From Thermoplasmata archaeon (GTDB lineage Archaea > Thermoplasmatota > Thermoplasmata > Lutacidiplasmatales > UBA184), in contig JASHTC010000108.1 in the NCBI GenBank assembly GCA_030040755.1, positions 1 to 10,103 of the forward strand: 10,103 nt of DNA, read 5' to 3'. Position numbers and translations under genes: made by a program. Shown one piece after another: positions 6,200-10,103 of this stretch (its first letter is position 1; each line of letters begins with the position of its first letter). The notes under the pieces are model-generated. The model did no database searches, was not told where the DNA came from, and saw only the letters and a list, made by a program, of their open reading frames with translations.

Positions 6200-6234
6200 C
6201 GAGCCTCCCCGCCGTGGCGGAGAGGCTCCGGACG
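6200..6234 (+). other. tRNA intron 2 (T loop, position 59/60, 35 nt), canonical BHB
   Basis: The fold is textbook. The outer helix is the T stem itself (GGGGG/CCCCC). The 4-bp central helix is TTCG (6194-6197) with CGGA (6229-6232). The 5' bulge is ATC (6198-6200), cut after T6199. The 3' bulge is CGT (6233-6235), cut after G6234. The inner stem is GAGCCTC (6201-6207) with GAGGCTC (6222-6228), extended by CCGC/GCGG (6209-6212 with 6217-6220). Ligation of T6199 to T6235 restores the 7-base T loop. Seven inner pairs plus exact bulge sizes make chance very unlikely. Confidence 0.9.
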
Positions 6235-6269
6235 TCCCCCCGGGCCCGTCCCTCTCCTCGGAGCCGTAC

Positions 6270-6599
6270 ATGAGCCCCACCCCCGCTCGCCGTCCCCGCA
6301 AGAAGAAGGAGGAGAAGCCTCCGGCCCGGCCGTTCGTCGCGCACCACCTGGCGCCCCGGCACGAGGTCCTGGGGGAGGAGGAGTCGCGCAAGATGCTCGA
6401 GGTCCTCGACACCTCCCCCGAGCGGATGCCCAAGATCCTCGTGTCCGACCCGGGGCTCCAGGCCGACCCGAAGTTCGTCGCCCAGCGCGACGCCGGGGAG
6501 AACCTGGTGGGTCGCCTGGTCCGGATCCATCGGCCGAGCCAGACGGCCGGCACCGCGGTCGCCTACCGGGTGATCGTCGCCCCCACCGGGAGTTCATAG
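6270..6599 (+). CDS. rpoH: DNA-directed RNA polymerase subunit H (RpoH/Rpb5 C-terminal type, 109 aa)
   Basis: This small RNA polymerase subunit corresponds to the C-terminal assembly domain of eukaryotic Rpb5 and binds the jaw near the downstream DNA. Family features are HHLAPRHEVLGEEE (25-38), RMPKILVSDPGLQA (52-65) and, at the end, LVGRLVRIHRPSQTAGTAVAYRVIV (79-103). Archaeal RpoH is usually about 75-85 residues. Here a basic tail with KKKEEK (residues 1-20) extends the N-terminus and may contact nucleic acid. I chose the ATG at 6270 because the frame upstream runs through the tRNA gene, where an in-frame GTG at 6183 lies in the tRNA exon and cannot be a genuine start. The TAG stop is followed after one codon by the rpoB ATG in the same frame. 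rpoH-rpoB order is a standard archaeal arrangement. Confidence 0.95.
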   Translation: MSPTPARRPRKKKEEKPPARPFVAHHLAPRHEVLGEEESRKMLEVLDTSPERMPKILVSDPGLQADPKFVAQRDAGENLVGRLVRIHRPSQTAGTAVAYRVIVAPTGSS

Positions 6600-6602
6600 T
6601 CC

Positions 6603-9600
6603 ATGCGCGAAATCGTCGATGCCTTCTTCCGGGAGCGTTCGATCGTCAACCACCACCTCGCCAGCTTCAACGACTTCCTCCCGACGAAGGACAACCCGAA
6701 CTCGCGCATGCAGCGCATCGTCGACGAGGCGCGGGTCAGCGAGGACTCGACCGAGCGCGGGATCATTCGCCTGGACGTCCAGAAGACGAAGAGCTCGATC
6801 TACGTGCGCGTCGGTCGCCGCCGCGACGCCCGCGGGGTCGTCAACCCGTCGGCCGAGCCGACGATCTTCATCGGCGCGCCGTTCGTCAAGGAGCCGGTCG
6901 GCTCGAAGCCGACCCTCACCCCGATGGAGGCGCGCCTGCGCAACCTCACCTACCAGGCGCCGATCTACCTCAAGGTCACGGTCGTCGAGAACGGCGTCGA
7001 GCGCGCCCCCGAGGACGTCCACATCGGCGACCTGCCCATCATGGTCAAGAGCCGGCCGTGCAACCTGAACCGCTACAAGGTCAGCGAGGACGACCAGATC
7101 TGGCTCTCGGACGACGAGTACCGCGCCAAGCTGGTCGAGTACGGGGAGGACCCGCTCGACCCCGGCGGCTACGCGATCATCGGAGGGACGGAGCGGGTCA
7201 TCATCTCGCTCGAGGACCTCGCCCCGAACCGCATCTTCGCCGAGTACAACGAGCGGTACGGCACGCCGATCGAGAGCGCGAAGGTCTTCAGCCAGCGCGG
7301 TGGCTACCGGTCCCTGACGGTCGTCGAGAAGAAGAAGGACGGCATCCTCCAGGTCTCGGTCCCGACGGCGAGCGGTCAGATCCCGCTCGTGATCCTGATG
7401 AAGGCCCTCGGGATGAAGAACGACGAGGAGATCTTCCAGGCGGTCCTCGGCGAGCTGTTCCCGCTGGACGAGCCGTTCGTCCAGACGATGAAGCACCTCC
7501 TGAACGTCAACGTCGAGGAGTGCGTCTCCAAGAAGCTCTACCCCCCCGAGGGGATCCAGTCGACCGAGGACGCGCTCGTCTTCCTCGAGAAGAAGTTCGC
7601 CACCGGCCAGGCGAAGGAGTACCGGCAGCGCAAGGTCGATGGCATCCTCGACCGCTCGCTGCTCCCCCACCTCGGCGACACCAAGGCCGACCGGCTGAAG
7701 AAGGCCCTGTACCTGGCGCGGATGGCCCGTACCGTCCTCGAGCTCCACCTCAAGGTCCGGGGCGAGGACGACAAGGACCACTACGCGAACAAGCGCCTCA
7801 AGCTCGCGGGGGACCTCATGGAGGACCTCTTCCGCGTCGCCTTCTCGCTCCTCCTGAAGGACCTCAAGTACCAGCTCGAACGCTCGTTCGCCCGGAAGAA
7901 GGACCTGCGGATCGCGAGCGCGATCCGGCCCGACCTGCTCACGCAGCGGCTCGTGCACGCGCTCGCCACCGGCAACTGGGTCGGCGGCCGCGCGGGCGTC
8001 AGCCAGGTGCTCGACCGGACGAGCCACATGTCGACGATCAGCCACCTGCGCCGCGTCACGAGCCCGCTGACCCGGACGCAGCCGCACTTCGAGGCGCGCG
8101 ACCTCCACCCGACCCAGTGGGGACGCCTCTGCCCCAACGAGACGCCCGAGGGGCAGAACTGCGGCCTGGTCAAGAACTACGCCCTCTGCGTCGACGTCTC
8201 GGAGGGCGCCGACGAGGAGGAGGTCACCCTCATCCTGCGGGACCTGAACACCCGCGAGATCGGGCCGGACGTCCTCGAGGAGTCCGCCGCCCCGAAGGGC
8301 CGGCGGGCGGCGCGGGTCTACGTCAACGGCAACCTGGTCGGGCTCCACTCCCAGCCGGTCGACCTCGTCCGCGAGATCCGGGAGCGGCGCCGCACCGGCA
8401 CCCTCTCCCCCACGCTCGGCGACAAGACCTACGAGATCAACGTCCGGTACGATGACGAGATGAACGAGGTCATCGTCCACTGCGACCAGGGTCGCCTCCG
8501 GCGCCCGCTCGTGGTCGTGAAGGGAGGCGTCCCCCGCGCCTCGCGCTCCGACCTCGACGACCTCGCCCGCGGCACGCTCTCCTTCTCCGACCTGATCCGC
8601 CAGGGCAAGATCGAGTGGGTCGATGCCGAGGAGGAGGAGGACAGCCTCATCGCCGTCGACCCGTACGTCATGCCCGACCGGTGCCCGACGTGCGAGAAGG
8701 CACTCTCCCGATCGGACCTGCGCTGGGCCTCGATGGGCGAGAAGAGCGAGGCGGCGAACGTCGAGTGCGGCCTCTGCCACGCGACGTTCCCGACCGCGAG
8801 CCTCCTCACCGACCGGCACACCCACCTGGAGATCGACCCCAACCTGATGCTCGGGGTCTGCACGGGACTGATCCCCTATCCCGAGCACAACTCCGCTCCC
8901 CGCAACACGATGGGTTCGGGGATGGCCAAGCAGGCCCTCGGCGTCGAGTCGGTCAACTACCGCCGGCGCCCCGACACCCGGGGCCACCTCCTCCACTACC
9001 CCCAGGCGCCGCTGCTCCAGACGCAGACGATGCGCTACGTCCACTTCACCGAGCGACCCGCGGGCCAGAACTTCGTGGTCGCCATCCTCTCCTACGAGGG
9101 GTACAACATGCAGGACGCCCTCGTCTTCAGCAAGGGCGCGATCGACCGGGGACTCGGCCGCTCGTCGTTCTTCCGGACGTACCGGGGGGAGGAGCGGAAG
9201 TATCCGGGCGGTCAGGAGGACCGTTTCGAGATCCCGCGCCCGGATGTCGCGGGGGCCCGGGTCGACACGGCCTACCGGAACCTCGGCGAGGACGGGTTGA
9301 TCTTCCCCGAGCTCGAGGTCACCGAGGGCGACGTCCTCGTCGGCAAGACGAGCCCGCCCCGCTTCCTCGAGGAGAAGACCGACCTGCTCACGCCCCAGAA
9401 GCGCCGCGAGACGAGCGTCACGGTCCGGTTCGGCGAATCCGGCTGGGTCGACAACGTGATCCTCACCGAGGGGGAGAACATCTCCAAGCTCGTCAAGGTC
9501 AAGGTCCGCAACCAACGCATCCCCGAGCTCGGGGACAAGTTCGCGAGCCGCCACGGGCAGAAGGGGGTCATCGGCCTCATCGTCCCGCAGGAGAACCTGC

Positions 9601-10103
9601 CGTTCACCCGCAGCGGCATCACCCCGGACCTCGTGATCAACCCGCACGCCATCCCCTCGCGGATGACGGTCGCCCACGTGCTCGAGATGCTGGGCGGCAA
9701 GGTCGGTGCGCTCGAAGGGCGCACGATCGACGGGACCGCCTTCTCCGGCGCCCGCGAGGAGGCGCTGCGGGACGGCCTGAAGGCGCTCGGCTTCCACCCG
9801 AGCGGGCGGGAGACGCTCTACGACGGACTCACCGGCCGCCGCTACGAGGCGGAGATCTTCATCGGCGTGATCTACTACCAGAAGCTCCACCACATGGTCG
9901 CCGGGAAGATGCACATGCGCTCGCGCGGGCCGGTGCAGATCCTGACGCGCCAGCCGACCGAGGGCCGGTCGCGGCAGGGCGGTCTTCGGTTCGGGGAGAT
10001 GGAGCGCGACTGCCTGATCGGCCACGGCGTCGCGATGGTGATCAAGGACCGCCTGCTCGACGAGTCAGACGGGACGATCCAGTACGTCTGCGGCAACACC
10101 GAG
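6603..10103 (+). CDS. rpoB: DNA-directed RNA polymerase subunit B, undivided (RpoB/Rpb2 type), 1167 residues, C-terminus outside window
   Basis: This is the second largest RNA polymerase subunit, forming half of the active-site cleft. It begins MREIVDAFFRERSIVNHHL, and its conserved blocks follow in order. HIGDLPIMVKSRPCNL is at 140-155, the lobe and fork region has HPTQWGRLCPNETPEGQNCG (502-521), IEWVDAEEEEDSLIAVDP follows, then HTHLEIDPNLMLGV (739-752), PYPEHNSAPRNTMGSGMAKQALG, YEGYNMQDALVFSKG, and GDKFASRHGQKG (977-988), which lies in the hybrid-binding domain. It ends in the clamp region at QYVCGNTE, probably some tens of residues before the stop. The B''/B' split seen in many methanogens and haloarchaea is absent. 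An apparent insertion of about 40 residues, with CPTC at 694-697 and CGLC at 722-725, precedes HTHLEI. The ATG at 6603 lies 3 bases after the rpoH stop, indicating co-transcription. Confidence 0.98.
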   Translation, partial: MREIVDAFFRERSIVNHHLASFNDFLPTKDNPNSRMQRIVDEARVSEDSTERGIIRLDVQKTKSSIYVRVGRRRDARGVVNPSAEPTIFIGAPFVKEPVGSKPTLTPMEARLRNLTYQAPIYLKVTVVENGVERAPEDVHIGDLPIMVKSRPCNLNRYKVSEDDQIWLSDDEYRAKLVEYGEDPLDPGGYAIIGGTERVIISLEDLAPNRIFAEYNERYGTPIESAKVFSQRGGYRSLTVVEKKKDGILQVSVPTASGQIPLVILMKALGMKNDEEIFQAVLGELFPLDEPFVQTMKHLLNVNVEECVSKKLYPPEGIQSTEDALVFLEKKFATGQAKEYRQRKVDGILDRSLLPHLGDTKADRLKKALYLARMARTVLELHLKVRGEDDKDHYANKRLKLAGDLMEDLFRVAFSLLLKDLKYQLERSFARKKDLRIASAIRPDLLTQRLVHALATGNWVGGRAGVSQVLDRTSHMSTISHLRRVTSPLTRTQPHFEARDLHPTQWGRLCPNETPEGQNCGLVKNYALCVDVSEGADEEEVTLILRDLNTREIGPDVLEESAAPKGRRAARVYVNGNLVGLHSQPVDLVREIRERRRTGTLSPTLGDKTYEINVRYDDEMNEVIVHCDQGRLRRPLVVVKGGVPRASRSDLDDLARGTLSFSDLIRQGKIEWVDAEEEEDSLIAVDPYVMPDRCPTCEKALSRSDLRWASMGEKSEAANVECGLCHATFPTASLLTDRHTHLEIDPNLMLGVCTGLIPYPEHNSAPRNTMGSGMAKQALGVESVNYRRRPDTRGHLLHYPQAPLLQTQTMRYVHFTERPAGQNFVVAILSYEGYNMQDALVFSKGAIDRGLGRSSFFRTYRGEERKYPGGQEDRFEIPRPDVAGARVDTAYRNLGEDGLIFPELEVTEGDVLVGKTSPPRFLEEKTDLLTPQKRRETSVTVRFGESGWVDNVILTEGENISKLVKVKVRNQRIPELGDKFASRHGQKGVIGLIVPQENLPFTRSGITPDLVINPHAIPSRMTVAHVLEMLGGKVGALEGRTIDGTAFSGAREEALRDGLKALGFHPSGRETLYDGLTGRRYEAEIFIGVIYYQKLHHMVAGKMHMRSRGPVQILTRQPTEGRSRQGGLRFGEMERDCLIGHGVAMVIKDRLLDESDGTIQYVCGNTE
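8682..8777 (+). other. Putative zinc-binding CXXC-X24-CXXC insertion within RpoB
   Basis: The codons for residues 694-725 encode CPTC, 24 residues, then CGLC. This lies between the DAEEEEDSLIAVDP block and HTHLEI, which in the archaeal and eukaryotic sequences I recall are joined by only about 10 residues. Four cysteines with this spacing could bind one zinc ion as a small ribbon or knuckle on the protein surface. Zinc binding is inferred from spacing only. Confidence 0.6.

Larger units (their letters stand above)
6109..6248 (+). tRNA. tRNA-Lys (anticodon TTT) interrupted by two non-canonical introns
   Basis: The contiguous 140 bases do not fold as a tRNA, but deleting 6131-6161 and 6200-6234 leaves 74 bases that fold perfectly. 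The acceptor stem GGGCCCG (6109-6115) pairs with CGGGCCC (6241-6247), with discriminator G at 6248 and no encoded CCA. The D stem GCTC (6118-6121) pairs with GAGC (6162-6165), and the D loop reads AGCTAGGCA. The anticodon stem TCCGG/CCGGG encloses the loop CTTTTAA (6172-6178) with anticodon TTT at 6174-6176. The variable loop is TGGTC. The T stem GGGGG (6189-6193) pairs with CCCCC (6236-6240) around the loop TTCGATT. G15/C48, G18, G19, T54, T55, C56 and A58 are all present. The exon sequence closely matches the form I recall for archaeal tRNA-Lys. Intron positions are 21/22 and 59/60; the usual 37/38 site is uninterrupted. The gene sits 21 bases before rpoH. Confidence 0.92.

Noticed and set aside
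6109..6248. tRNA pseudogene or permuted tRNA
   Set aside because: Exon parts are in normal 5' to 3' order with no damaged stem, and both interrupting segments form intron-type hairpins. Decay or permutation would not leave a perfect 74-nt tRNA.
6183..6269. N-terminal extension of rpoH to the GTG at 6183
   Set aside because: The extra 29 codons lie mostly in the tRNA (variable loop to acceptor), and RpoH proteins do not have this extension.
6046..6273. 75-codon plus-strand frame running across the tRNA gene
   Set aside because: It is encoded by tRNA exons and introns, resembles no protein, and the tRNA fold explains the sequence.
6594..10025. 1143-codon open frame on the minus strand opposite rpoB
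   Set aside because: Its product is a low-complexity Asp/Val/Leu/Arg-rich sequence without any family motif. It mirrors GC-biased codons of rpoB, which is unmistakable on the plus strand.

Overview
The window is very GC-rich archaeal DNA. The archaeal assignment rests on RNA polymerase subunits H and B (rpoH, rpoB), a UPF0147 protein, a stand-alone Lrp/AsnC-type RAM domain protein, diphthine-ammonia ligase, a PurS/PurL purine pair, TATA-type promoters, and a tRNA gene whose introns are bounded by bulge-helix-bulge (BHB) folds. RpoB runs as one undivided polypeptide rather than as split B'' and B'. Its wording (for example PRNTMG) looks euryarchaeal. My best guess is a high-GC, uncultured member of Thermoplasmatota or a relative. 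That placement is inference.

Minus strand, read right to left from about 5.0 kb to 1: purS, purL, dph6, a class I methyltransferase gene, then the N-terminal half of a coenzyme-B12-dependent acyl-CoA mutase that runs off the left edge. The first four genes are tightly packed (gaps of 4 and 7 bases, then a 4-base overlap) and are probably one operon. The mutase may have its own promoter in the 40-base gap before it.

Between 4960 and 5148 lies a divergent promoter region with two TATA-like stretches facing purS, a strong palindromic TATA box facing right, and two inverted repeats.

Plus strand, from 5149 to the right edge: an unassigned 57-residue small protein, the RAM domain protein, UPF0147, a tRNA-Lys(TTT) gene, rpoH, and rpoB, which is cut by the right edge about at its C-terminal zinc region.

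The most notable element is the tRNA-Lys gene at 6109-6248. It looks scrambled at first, but removing two segments of 31 and 35 bases yields a perfect 74-nt tRNA-Lys. One segment lies in the D arm (21/22) and one in the T loop (59/60). The T-loop intron has a textbook BHB. There is no intron at the usual 37/38 site. Two non-canonical introns in one tRNA are best known from Thermoproteales and would be unexpected in a euryarchaeon. Other points are an apparent CXXC-X24-CXXC insertion in RpoB and an active-site pattern (Phe101/Gln219) in the mutase that resembles isobutyryl-CoA mutase rather than methylmalonyl-CoA mutase. No gene-free stretch exceeds 300 bases. I saw no CRISPR array, insertion sequence, rRNA or clear terminator.
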